Shown: piece after piece, positions 14,801 through 25,313 of the stretch
Layout of the letters: every line of letters starts with the position of its first letter
Position numbering within the stretch: position 1 is the first letter of the stretch
Assembly (NCBI GenBank): GCA_030295235.1
Contig: AP026127.1
Location: 2,501 to 66,500, forward strand
DNA from: Fistulifera solaris
Taxonomy: Eukaryota; Bacillariophyta; Bacillariophyceae; Naviculales; Stauroneidaceae
Reading direction: 5' to 3'
Length of the DNA stretch: 64,000 bases
Translations under genes and position numbers: made by a program
Notes under the pieces: generated by a model
Databases searched by the model: none
Told to the model about the DNA's origin: nothing
The model's input: only the letters and a program-made list of their open reading frames with translations

Positions 14801-17800
14801 TTTTAGACGCCTCGGAGTCTTCTGTTCCGGTTATCCTGTTTGGTGATGGTGGCAAGGATACTCTGTCCGGCGGCACGAATAATGACATAATTCTCGGAGA
14901 CTTTGGTCGAGTACTATGGCGATCGCCATCTACTAATATTTTCAAGTCAAGCAACATTGCGGCCCAAGCTGGTGGAGGCGGCTATGGTGACTTTACTGAT
15001 GGCGTACTTCGATTCGTGACGGATGCGTTCTCTCTGGCATTTGACGAGGGAGACAATGATGTCATAGTTCTAGGAGAGGGTGACGATTGCGCTATTGGAG
15101 GATTTTCCGATGACATCGTCACCGGAAACCTTGGGAACGACATACTAGTAAGTTTTGAAGCGCGCTTTTACGGCGCCTCATTTTTCGTTCACTAACAGTT
15201 TCGTTCGTCAGTTCGGTGATTCTGCTCAACTGCTTTTCGACATGGATACTGGCTACCCGACGTCCCTGTCCACATTGGGCTGCGATCACGGTGGAAATGA
15301 CGAGCTGTCGGGAGGCGAGGGAACAGTTAATTACATTGTTGGCGGAAGTTTCAACGATACAATTCAAGGCAGCAGTGCAATGGATCTTGCGTTTGGAGAT
15401 CACGCGAGCATCAGTCTTTATGCGGATTCCTCACACAAACTTCAAATTGCCGAAACGGTGGAAGCAGCTTGTGCCGGCGGTTTGGACGAGATCTATTTAG
15501 GAGCCGGTGACGACATTGTAAGTACAAGTGGAATGCATTCCGTATTCGAAAGCTAGAATTTTATCTAATTCATTCGTTAGGCTTTCGGTGGCGCATTGGG
15601 TGACTATATTGAAGGAAACGCCGGTCAGGATGTGATTCTGGGCGATTTCGGAGTTTTCGACACGGAAACGGAGTTCTTGGACCACCAAAACTACCAGAGC
15701 TTCATTGAGTTTCCCGAGTATGCAGGCAATGATGAGATCTACGGAGGCGACGGCGATGATTTTATTCTTGGGCAAGAGGTACGTCTGAAGAGTATTCTAC
15801 TTCCTAAATGCTTCCTTTCCCAATCTGACGCTCCGTTCTCTATCGTTTGCAACCAATTCTGTTCGCTAGGGATCCGATAAAGTTTACGGCGAAGCAGGCA
15901 ACGACGACATTTATGGCGGCCACAACATAGATTTTGGTGCTGACACGGGAGACGAGTTGAGCGGTGGTCTTGAAGAGGATTCGATCCTTGGAGACAACGG
16001 ACAAATTGTTCGGCAGCTAGTAAGTTCGACTTCTACATTCCCTTGGCTGAACGGAATGGTGTGGCAGAAGTACACCGAGCCATTTGACACCGAGGTAATA
16101 CGTGAGACCCGACGCTACGACGACGTTGACGAGATCGGGGTACGTACAAAATCGTGAAAATTCCACGCTGCACTACCAGATGCTCACCTCGCTCTCTTTT
16201 TTACTTGCAGGGCAATGATTTGATCGACGGTGGCGATGGAAATGACGTTCTTCACGGCCAAAGAGGTGACGATGGTAGGTAGACGATTGCTGATAGACGC
16301 TCACAAGTTTCAGTTCACTAACAAACGCCTTTTTCTTCCTTTTCCAGTCATTAATGGTGGTACTGGAGAAGATGGTACGTGACTTATGAATTAGTTGAAG
16401 CAGTTTTAGATTGATGTAAGCCCCAAGTCTCACCCTCATTGCTTGACTTCTCGCAGAAATCTACGGTGAACTTGGTGCAGATACATTATCGGGCGAGGAT
16501 GGATCTGATATAGTGCTAGGGGATGTTGGATACATTGTGCGTCGCTACGAAAGGACGGCTCCGCCCGTCTCAACACGGACGGAACTTGGCACAAGGATGT
16601 CATTTTGGAGGAGCTTGGTTATATTTCAGGCGTAGATCGTATCTCACAGAAACTTAAAGTGGAAACGTCCCCGTTGTCATTCGAAAGCGTCATGTCCGCG
16701 TCGCTTCTTTTTGTGGCACCGGCTTACACGAACAGCGGCGGAAAGTATGCAGCTGGCGGTGATGATTGGTTGACTGATCTGATTCAGTTTGAGCTTGTCG
16801 ATAGCTATGATGATGTACTCGACGGCGGAGACGGCAATGACGTTCTCATTGGGCAGCGAGGCGGAGATCAAATCAATGGAGGATCAGGAAATGACTTGAT
16901 TATTGGAGACGCTGGATGGAATGTGGTCCCCGTGCACATGGACCTGCCTCAAATCCATCAAGTATACCGCGCTTTGCGTGATCAATCCACGAGCAACTAC
17001 CTGATCGAGGGCGTTTCTGATAAGGAATATGGCGTTTTGTTTGCTGCGGAGTATGAATTGTATCCTGACCAATACGGCCAAATCGACTTCCTCGGATCCA
17101 TTGTGGACATGGTTTTGAACGCGGATCATGTGTTAAGCGGACACAATCTTCTCCGTGATGTTCTCGGAGTTGCCGGCATCAGTACAACCAGCGGCAACTA
17201 CTGTGTACACCCGATGTTCCGAATCACACCAGGGTTCTTGCGAGAAAATCAAAGAATGCACGGAAACGACATTATCACATCCGGTTTGGGTGACAATCTA
17301 ATCATCGGCGATGACATCAGGGCCTATTCAGGAATTGACGTGTCGGACGTCCCAGAAATTGTTGCTATTCAGCGTCGCATTGATAATCTAGTCAACGCTC
17401 TAGGAGTTCGTTTGAGCACCATGGAGGTTGACCAGGAATCCTTTTCGGGTAGTGTGATCGGCGCTTACAACATAAGCGTAGGCGACGATGAGATCGAAAC
17501 GTCGTCGGGTGGGTTTGCGCTCGTCACGGGTGACACGATGACTATAGTTGTACGAACTATCGGCTCAGGGTCGTTTGTGAGCGGCAGGCGTCTTCTTTTA
17601 GACGTAGATAAGCTCAATTCAATGATGCAGCGACTAGCCGATGTTGAGCGCATTCTATGGGACGTCAACATCTGCCTGTATGAATTTCATACGGACTTGA
17701 TGACAAAAATGGCTGCTAAATATTCTAATCAAATTGGGCAGACGTCAACACACGCTCTTTCCCTTGCGAATGATGTACTCACATCAAATGGAAACGGCGA

Positions 17801-18695
17801 CATACTAATTGGTGATTCGAGTCTGCTCTATTTCCACGTTGACAAATCTCCGAGTGCGTATCGACTCGGTTACCTCTCGCGTTCCCAAAAGAGATTTGCG
17901 ACGCGAAAGCTGCGAAACGTTCCGGATCGATTGAGAAGTGCTTTGATCTCGCACGTGAGCCGTTTATCTCGATCGGCCGCGTACAGTGGACAAGCTCCCT
18001 TTGATGACCTTCCGTTTGTATTGACCGTTGGATCCGACACAATAAAACAAAACCTGGCAGTGAATTTGGCGGCGGGTGATTTCGCTTTCTTCGGTTCGGT
18101 CGTCACGTTCCAAAACCCGAATACGGGATCCCTTTCTCGATACACGCAGTCTATTAAGAATGTGCGCTCAAAACTTGCCTCTGACGATCCCGTGGCTTCC
18201 CTCCAATTTGGCATTCAATTCTACGATGAAAGGTATTCGCAGTTACCCGATGCCTCCAAGCCCAAAATTCATGGTGATTCGTTTATCGGTCTGGACAACA
18301 GTAACGTGATGTTGGGTGAATTTTTGACGGGAGAAATGTACAACGAGATTGATAGTGCCCAGACAACTCGAGTGGCTGTAAATGCCAACGCATTTTCGTC
18401 CTCGGCGGCACAAGACTTTGCCGGTGACTTTTTCAACATTCAAGTCGGAACGGCTGCCAACGGCCAGTTTGGTCCGGACTTTTCCGTAGATGGCATTGCC
18501 ATCGATGCACAAGTCGCGGCGCCCATCCAAACCAGCATGGAAGGATTATTCCTCGAGCATCGCTTGATCCAAGATATTCAAGAAATCTTGTTCACGGAAA
18601 GTGGTCAGTTGCGAGCCGATCGAGTTGGTGGCGTCTCGACCGGACCCCATTGTACCGACGCGGAATCATCGTCTACGATTGCTCCAGCCGCCTAA
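2801..18695 (+). CDS. Giant secreted RTX/adhesin-like repeat protein (13 exons)
   Basis: Predicted extracellular or wall protein of about 4,980 residues. It starts with a cleavable signal peptide (about 25 residues ending FGAPT). The first two thirds hold repeated beta-rich 'VFDxL...LPGISD' blocks. From about 10.2 kb come beta-helix repeats rich in GxDxL, and from 14.7 to 17 kb typical nonapeptide RTX calcium-binding repeats (GGxGxDxLxG). Exons: 2801-5073, 5172-5868, 5950-8692, 8801-9097, 9179-11093, 11160-11772, 11856-15147, 15212-15517, 15581-15778, 15870-16139, 16211-16274, 16348-16374, 16457-18695. All introns are GT-AG, 63-108 bp. The reading needs one base added near 4604, 7958, 14044, 14126, 14217, 14417, 14452, 14584 and 16554, mostly in homopolymers. 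The architecture resembles giant planctomycete and cyanobacterial surface proteins rather than typical eukaryotic ones. Despite the 'haemolysin-type' repeat, no pore-forming or acylation region is evident. Confidence 0.85.
14718..16912 (+). repeat. RTX calcium-binding nonapeptide block, split by short introns
   Basis: This part of the giant gene encodes successive GGxGxDxLxG units. Examples are GGEGTVNYIVGG after 15300, GGDGDDFILG near 15750, GGDGNDVLHG near 16230 and GGDGNDVLIG near 16830. In RTX proteins these fold into a calcium-filled parallel beta-roll. Five small exons (306, 198, 270, 64 and 27 bp) fall within the block, and several end inside a repeat at an Asp or Ile codon. Confidence 0.85.
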
Positions 18696-18932
18696 AGATA
18701 ACAGGTGGTTTGTACGGAAACAAAAACTATTACATATTACATGAATACATTCAATCACGAGTTAAAACAAAAGATAGCAATAATTTAGCATTCTGTGCCA
18801 TGTGCGACTCCAGTGTCGCCTCGTCACACCTCCGCCTCTTTTTTTGCATTTTGTGGATGAGCCAAACCGATCCTCCACCGCGTGCGTGAAAGCAATAAAA
18901 GCCCTGCTTCTGTTTCAATCACTCGCAACTGT
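18696..18932. other. Intergenic, 3' of the giant RTX gene
   Basis: Short AT-rich spacer after the TAA at 18693-18695. No gene or clear signal was recognised. Confidence 0.5.
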
Positions 18933-19630
18933 ATGTACTCGCGCGCCATCCATGAACCAGAACCAACAACTGATCACGAGTCGTCAGCACGCTTCCATCA
19001 AACCACTAACAAGAGTTCGAGTCCCAGCAGAAAATCACGTAACGACCGAGATGGTAGCAACGAACGAGCAATCGAACACAGAGGCCACCACAACGAGTAG
19101 AAATAGTGGGATCGGAATGCCGACCGTGTCACGAAAATACAGCTGGTCTTACAACCGGGCCCACCTCAGGCCCCTGTGCAGAGTCTTGCACTCCGTCCCT
19201 TTCAGGACGTTTCCGATAGAAGGATAGTTGCGCGACAGCACTGCAGATGCCATCGCGCCCCTCAAAAATCCCAGGGAAAGCAACGGCCTTCCCAATCTTA
19301 AGCCAAAGGGATTGCGCCCGGAAGAAAACCGAGTCTTCGAATTATAGAGGTAACAGGCCCTCCAGCATCAGAAAAGCGCAAGTCGACTTCATATTCAGCA
19401 TTTTCGTTTACCAAAGCATCCAGAGTGACGGCGTTTCGACAAAGCAAAGAGCGCGTATACTATAGCGAAAATCGTATGAGTCGACAAATCGACACCGCAT
19501 CGCCGTCTCATGTACGGAAAGTGATTGAGCGCTGCCGCACGAACCAAGAAACATTTCTTTCGTTACTCTAGCTCAGAAAGAAATTGCCGTAGCAAAGAAG
19601 CGCTGCGAAGATTTGCTGCATCGTCAATGA
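18933..19630 (+). CDS. Hypothetical protein with several frameshifts
   Basis: No single open frame covers this stretch, but successive frames give protein-like text when joined. It begins MYSRAIHEPEPTT at 18933 and passes through a Cys-rich piece (CRPCHENTAG, then PCAESC) near 19110-19190. A Lys/Arg/Ser-rich region follows at 19260-19540. It ends in a helical, charged tail (AQKEIAVAKKRCEDLLHRQ) before the TGA at 19628-19630. Joining needs about four or five indels; the clearest are near 19345 and 19568, each one base short. The tail looks like a coiled coil. Function unknown. The N-terminal half could belong to a different frame choice. Confidence 0.35.
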
Positions 19631-20066
19631 TAGACGATACTCAAACGAAAGGTCCTCTTCCATCATATTATTCTGCATATCCTCGTCGCTGCTTCCGCTG
19701 TACACTTCACTGTAAACAGGGATTGCAAGGCCATAGCATTGTAAAGAGATTCGAAAGGCATCCGTTAGTAGAAGACGACGAAATGATTAAAGAATGCAGG
19801 AAGGAGTGTATTGTGTTTTTCACGGCAAAAACGGACGCGACGAGAGACGACGATCGATTGAAAACAGTATCATGACTGAAATAGGAGAGTCACGGACATC
19901 TACCGCGTAAGATCCGGGACGCGTCTCGACGTCAAAACACCACCAAACGATCATTATGAAAATAAGAAGCAATATTTTTTCTATCTTAAAATAATGTTGA
20001 GCTCAAAACAAATTGTTTCTGTAACAAACGGAAGTTACACGTTACACGTCTTAAAGGAGGATACGG

Positions 20067-20090
20067 CTCATGACTGAAATTCAGTCGTGG
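20067..20090. repeat. Hairpin repeat, copy 1
   Basis: A near-perfect palindrome, CATGACTGAA then TTCAGTCGTG around one base. The RNA would form a 10-bp stem with G-U pairs. Related copies lie at 20481, 20693 and 47997. Confidence 0.55.
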
Positions 20091-20480
20091 TGTGATTCCG
20101 TTTACACTTTGACTCATAGTCTTCCTAACAGCAAATTTAGTTGGATGGTTCGTCTCAAATACAGCACCAAAATATCACATCAAATAACATTAGTTGCCAA
20201 ATTAAATATAATCATCAATGATTTGCTTTAGGAAGAGAAACGATCCGTTTAACTGACAGGAACATACAAGAAACGTCGAAGAATAACCGTTATTTCTATT
20301 TTAAATAATTAGGAGCACCATCGTCCTTTGCCATCAACCAAGAACGATTCATCTCAAACCGAACACATCGAAATATGATAATCTTTGGAGTTCTTTCGCA
20401 TTGTAGGGCCTGGTGAATCTCGTGCGTACGATTTCCTGATGTACTACAAGTATAAACTCATCGTGTAGGCGACTTTTTTT

Positions 20481-20502
20481 CACGACTGGATTGCAGTCAC
20501 GA
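20481..20502. repeat. Hairpin repeat, copy 2
   Basis: The sequence CACGACTGGATTGCAGTCAC shares the GACTG/CAGTC arms and the outer CAC/GTG-like bases with the copies at 20067 and 20693. Confidence 0.55.
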
Positions 20503-20692
20503 TCTAGATGCTGAAACGATCGAACGGCAATGAGAAGGTCAGCGGGTAACAACTCATGAAGAAATATATCTCAGCGATGACAATATAACAAGTTTGTTAG
20601 CAACAAGTCATCTAGATTCTTTGGGTACTCAATTGTCCCCGAATAGGGCAATTCCAGTGTTACTATGAGATCAAATTGTACAAAGCTAAATT

Positions 20693-20717
20693 GCACGACT
20701 GGATCGCAGTCATGAGA
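20693..20717. repeat. Hairpin repeat, copy 3
   Basis: The core CGACTGGATCGCAGTCATGA is nearly identical to copy 2 and shares the CAGTCATGAGA end with the distant copy at 47997. Confidence 0.55.
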
Positions 20718-20850
20718 AATTACTTTTGAACTTTGAAACCATCACAACGAAAAACATTGCGAAAGAATAACAATAAAACATTAGTATAATTGATTATAAG
20801 GCATTGCGTACATCTTGACGAAGTATCCCAGTTGATTAAATAATTATGTA

Positions 20851-21492
20851 TCATGAAGCCCCATTATTCTGGTCGAACGACACTTCAATTGATTCCGAAA
20901 TCGCGTCGGAAACATCCATTTCCGACAAATCCGATTCCAACGATCCATCTTGACTAACGTGAATCGGCCAGTAGGATACCGTCTCATCAGCTTGTGCCAC
21001 AGCTTGTTTCCAGCCTTCTAAAAGCGCTTCATGCGTTCCTTTTTGTTGTTTTCGTCGGGCTTTACTGTGACTGATTTGCCGTATCCAAAAAAGTGGAGCG
21101 TAATAGAGCACAAGAAACGGTTGTGCGAAATATCGTAGCGGCGGAGGTACAATCGACAAGATCCATTTCATCGTTTGACGAATCCAGAGACTCGTCGCAG
21201 CCAACGTACTCGCGTAAATAGCCGTCAAACTAATGCCTGTAGCAGCTCGTGCTGTCGCTCGAATCGCCGTGAAACTCAAACCCGTCCAGGATCGTGCCAT
21301 ATCTCGTACGGAATCGCTTTTAGCCTCACACACTGTAAATGTACCACGCGGTAGCCGATCGTGTCGGTGCAAGGAAATCGGCGTTTGGGCTATCAGCCTC
21401 GGAAGAGGATGCGTCATCCAAGCGCATGACGTTGCCGGCAAAAGAAGCAGACGACAACAACAGTAAATTATCGTTAGTAAAAGTTGTTTCAT
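20851..21492 (-). CDS. Predicted plastid-targeted membrane protein, unknown function
   Basis: Protein of 213 residues. The start at 21492 is chosen because it gives a strong N-terminal signal peptide (MKQLLLTIIYCC, then LLLLPA). An upstream in-frame start would bury it. The likely cleavage context ATSCAWMTHP has an aromatic residue just after a small-residue site, like the ASA-FAP-type motif of secondary plastids, and a basic segment follows. The centre has one or two hydrophobic segments (near residues 95-130, then a Pro/Tyr/Trp-rich stretch). A basic patch (SKARRKQQK) and an acidic Ser-rich C-terminus follow. No family was recognised. Transposable element 21612-22057 lies within about 120 bp of the start. 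Confidence 0.6.
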   Translation of the reverse strand: MKQLLLTIIYCCCRLLLLPATSCAWMTHPLPRLIAQTPISLHRHDRLPRGTFTVCEAKSDSVRDMARSWTGLSFTAIRATARAATGISLTAIYASTLAATSLWIRQTMKWILSIVPPPLRYFAQPFLVLYYAPLFWIRQISHSKARRKQQKGTHEALLEGWKQAVAQADETVSYWPIHVSQDGSLESDLSEMDVSDAISESIEVSFDQNNGAS

Positions 21493-21611
21493 GATAGAGA
21501 ATACTGGTAGGCGGTTAATGCCAATGAGAACAGCGATAGTGTCTTTCTCATCTCTTTCGAATTGTCGCCGATCTCGACGAACGAAAAAAACGGCTGACAC
21601 CATCGTGTCAT

Positions 21612-22057
21612 CAAGGGGGAAATCACTGGGGGACTCGCTTCATCCAGTCACGTGTACCGCTTATTGCCCCCATCCCCTGAAAACTCCTGTTATTTTCACT
21701 CACAATAAGGAATTTATTGCGGGGTCGTTCATGGTATACGCGATTCGGAATATGACTCTTGATAATAACTTTAGTCGAAATCCGTTTTCCGTCACCCATG
21801 GACGAACCTGAAATACAATGAAATTCAATGGCAAAGGTTGTCATTCATGCCGTGATGCGTCGTAATGAATTTTTTTCAAAATTTCATCGGAGCTCGTGGC
21901 AGCGAGCGTGGTACACAAACAAATCACAGTTCGATTTTGGCGGCACTCAGGAGTTCGGGGGCAATAAGCGGTCGATTTGCTTCAAGGATGGACTATATCG
22001 AAAAGTGTACCTTTTTCTCGTGACTGCAAAAGCGAGTCCCCCAGTGATTTCCCCTTG
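21612..22057. mobile_element. 446-bp MITE with terminal inverted repeats and 7-bp target duplication
   Basis: The left end CAAGGGGGAAATCACTGGGG matches the reverse complement of the right end (22018-22057). The match runs about 28 bp almost perfectly and continues to CAGTCACG. Inner segments (ACCGCTTATTGCCCCC and ACTCCTG) are also inverted copies, so the element is largely a foldback. It is flanked by the direct repeat GTGTCAT at 21605-21611 and 22058-22064, a 7-bp target-site duplication. It has no transposase gene and is therefore non-autonomous. The superfamily is uncertain; the TIR and duplication length do not fit a standard class cleanly. Confidence 0.8.
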
Positions 22058-22064
22058 GTGTCAT

Positions 22065-22340
22065 GAAGAAAAGTAGTGAGAAAGAGGAAAGATACCGTTT
22101 GACGTCGGACTGGCACAAGAGATTGTAATTCAAAAGAGTCATTTGACGGTCATCGATCGGTGGTTCTACAATACTTGATAATTCACAATGATATCACTTG
22201 GCATTATGTCTCAATTGTTCTTCATTATCACCGCGTTATCATCGTCGTAGACTAATGGACTTCGCAAAAGCGACAACGCATTCGACATTTTGCTTTTTCT
22301 AGAGCCATCGCCTTTTACAACAACTTACGAACAGATCACA
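22065..22340. other. Intergenic upstream of the FAS1 gene
   Basis: Short spacer between the transposable element and the fasciclin-domain gene. No signal was recognised. Confidence 0.4.
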
Positions 22341-24885
22341 ATGATGCGGCAATCTCGTTCCTGTTATTTCTTTCTACATCTGTGTCTCCTTCCTCTGTTG
22401 TGCGTCGCCCAAAATCTCGAGACTGTGCTCGAGCAGCAAGAAAAACTGTACCATCTTTCTACAAAGCCTACAAAATTATTTTCCCGATTTGTTGAGTCTC
22501 TTGTCGGATCGGACCGTGACCTAGACATTGCTCGTGCCGACAGATGAGTCTTTGAAGAACTCTTCACGATGGACGAACGAGAACTGGAATCGCCATTTAA
22601 GGGAAGCACTGCGGAATCATTTCATACCAAATGAATTGTTGTTGCAAAGTGCGTTAGCGAAACGCACCCAACTACTATCGTTGACAAATACGACAATACC
22701 CATCGGTGCCGATGGAACCATTGCGGGTGCTACCATTTTATCGGCGGATCGACAAGCCGTGAACGGTGTTTTGCATGTCATCGATCGTCCGCTGCCGACG
22801 TCGTTTGACGCTGTGTCCATTGCCGATTTGATTCCGAAACATTACCCTCATTTGGTGTCTTTGATGGACGCAACCAACAGTTCTTCGCTTCTCGCACGAC
22901 AAACGCCCGACGGGTATAGTTGGATTGGCTGTACAGAAGACGCCTTCAATCGAATGAATGAATATTTGAAACCATTGGAAGGGGACTCGGTACTTGTTGA
23001 CGAGTTTCAGAACCCTCAATACGCGTCACAAACGCGTGATAATGTATTTCTATTCAATATGGTGCCTCAAATATACGATCCCGCAGTATTGGGTGAAGGG
23101 TTTTTGGCGGTTTCGGCAACTCCGTGTGGAAATCTGTGGGTTACATACAAAGACGGAAAACTTTGCTTTCAAGATGCGTGTGTCGTCGGTGAGGCGATTC
23201 TCGCAAACAATGGGTAAGTGTTGCCGACAAAAACTGAACTTACTCGTTTAATTTTGTGTATTCTCAATTATTTTATTCTCTCAGGTTGGCTTTGCAAACA
23301 GATCGGTGTTTGGTGTGTCCTGGTATTGTCATGTCGGCCTCTATCGACCCGAATCGAACGACGCTCAATACAACCGACTTTGTGAACGTATTTCGCATGA
23401 CGGGCTGGAATGAACGTGATTTGCGGCCCTACTTTGATAATCAGACGGTGACGTTATTTGCTAGTATCAATGCAGGTTGGGCGAAATTTAGTCCTGAGGA
23501 CTTGGAACGGCTCAATTTACCGGAATGGCGAACGCATCTGATCGATTTGACCACGAGTCAAATAGCCCCCGGGCGTTGGACTCTGGAGGATCTATTCAAT
23601 TACTACAAAGAAAATGGTGCTTTCAATTTGACTATGATGAATGGAGATACGCTTGAAATAGATTATGATGAAGAAACGGAATTGTTACAAGCAGGATCTG
23701 GAGACGGTCGCGGTGATTTTTACCTCGCCAACATGGAAGGCATCGATGGGTGCGTAATTAAAATTGGATAGTTGTGGATGATCACGTTTGTTTACGACTC
23801 ACAGGCTTCATCTTGTTTGCAGAGTTATTCATTTTACAACCCACACGCCGACTGCGAACTCACTCACCCGGAATCTATTTGAAGTCGTTCAAAGAGATAC
23901 AACAACGTTCTCGCAAATGCTTACGTATATCAAAACGGATCCCACATTGAAAAAAGGATTGGAGCTTTTGAGTCCTCGGAGCATGATGATGGTTCCTGAT
24001 TCAATTTGGAATCGCCAGGTATTTTCAATCGACAGCGACTCCATTGTAAGTGAAGTGATTAACAGCCACATGTTTGCCAGCGTGGTCTCTTGCGACGGAC
24101 TGCGACAATCTGCCGGATCAGATATAATCAGTTTGAATGAGAAGCGCTGGCGCATTTCACTGAATGATCGGGACAATCCGTGTCTGCAATACGTCGATGA
24201 CTCTGGTGCAGTGAATCCGGATTCCATGGCTTGCGTATCGAAATGCGACATTGTGGCTCAAAACGGAATGGTACTTTATCTGGACAACATGCTCTTGCCG
24301 CCTGGCGTAGCGACAGAAAAGCCACCGACGGCCGCACCTAAACTCGCACCGGCTGCATCCAACTCGACTGCTCAGCCAACTGCTGGATTGAGTGATGAGA
24401 TTGATGTAGAGCAATGTTTTGATTTGATCAGCACTGCTGACGAGGATGGGAATGGCTCATTACTACGACCCGAGTACAATCGTTTGGTTGCTGCCTACAG
24501 CGACACAAAATGTCAAGACGCACCAGAAACCTTAAGTCCCAATCAGCAAAATGTATTCTTTGACATGGCATGCCTCTGTCAAGAGCGTGGCGAAGGCGAA
24601 TTGTGTTGTGAAGGTACCAACGCCGAAATATTGTTAAGTGATGACGCACTGAAGAAAGAACTCTGTCAGCGCATCGATCGCAATGCTCCCGGGAACTTTT
24701 GTAATGATGAAACAGAGTCGGCTCCATCGCCGGAAATTGAAGCAGAGGACCCTTTGACACCACCGACGGCATCACCGAGTGCGAAAATTACAGCTCAAGC
24801 AAGTGGTGCTGGGTACTCTTTGACTCGAGGCGCCCATTTCCTGATCAGCCTTGTATTTGCCGCTGGTTGGCTTTTGACGCTTTAG
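22341..24885 (+). CDS. Secreted fasciclin (FAS1)-domain protein with EF-hand and C-terminal anchor
   Basis: Cell-surface adhesion-type protein of about 800 residues. The start at 22341 gives a signal peptide (MMRQSRS, then LHLCLLPLLCVAQN). FAS1 hallmarks are visible: LVPTDESL near 22530, a GADGTIAGA and VNGVLHVID pair near 22710-22790, and further degenerate FAS1 units in exons 2 and 3. Near 24440 there is a canonical EF-hand loop (DEDGNGSLLRPE). A Cys-rich region follows. The C-terminus (HFLISLVFAAGWLLTL) is hydrophobic with no cytoplasmic tail, suggesting a GPI anchor. Exons: 22341-23213, 23285-23749, 23823-24885. Both introns are GT-AG, 71 and 73 bp, phase 2. One extra base near 22524 must be skipped to enter the first FAS1 motif. 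Confidence 0.8.
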
Positions 24886-25313
24886 GCTGCCAAAGTTTGT
24901 AACCGCCCCAACTATGCACTAGTCTTAAATAATTTCGTAATCACGGAGCTGATCCAGACCAGCATTCAACCGGGGAAAAGGTCGAATTGGATTTTCGTGT
25001 TGCAACCAGTTCGACGCGGACAATGTCGTTATCATTCATTTCCTACAATCAAATGCAGCTGAAAGGTAGTCTATTATGCCGTGTGCTCGGAGTATTCTTT
25101 TTTCTTTCTTTTCTCGCTAATAAATTTTGAATTTTGATCGACCATACTCAAGGCAATAAATTGACCATACTGAGATACTGTACCTGATGCGGTACTGGTC
25201 CTCTACTTTTGCACGGCTACTTGAATAGCACAACTTTCTCTTTTTCTTTCTTTCTCGTCCTTCTCACTATTTCCGTTCATTCTCTAATAACCGACGATTG
25301 TCTTTATTAAAGC
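24886..25313. other. Intergenic
   Basis: AT-rich spacer with pyrimidine tracts before the next start. Presumed promoter of the DUF285 gene at 25314. No motif assigned. Confidence 0.5.

Larger units (their letters stand above)
19631..20850. other. Intergenic with palindromic hairpin repeats
   Basis: AT-rich sequence without convincing coding frames. It contains three copies of a hairpin built on GACTG...CAGTC, listed separately. Otherwise nothing was recognised. Confidence 0.5.

Noticed and set aside
16020-16139. Extra intron starting at GTAAGT 16020 in the giant gene
   Set aside because: The downstream frame stays open and protein-like to the next donor at 16140, so splicing here is unnecessary.
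2801-18695. RTX 'haemolysin' toxin
   Set aside because: Only the calcium-binding repeats match. No pore-forming helices, acylation site or secretion genes are evident, and the rest of the protein is adhesin-like.
20481-20717. tRNA-like or snRNA gene around the GACTG...CAGTC hairpins
   Set aside because: No cloverleaf or conserved box elements could be built around the stems.
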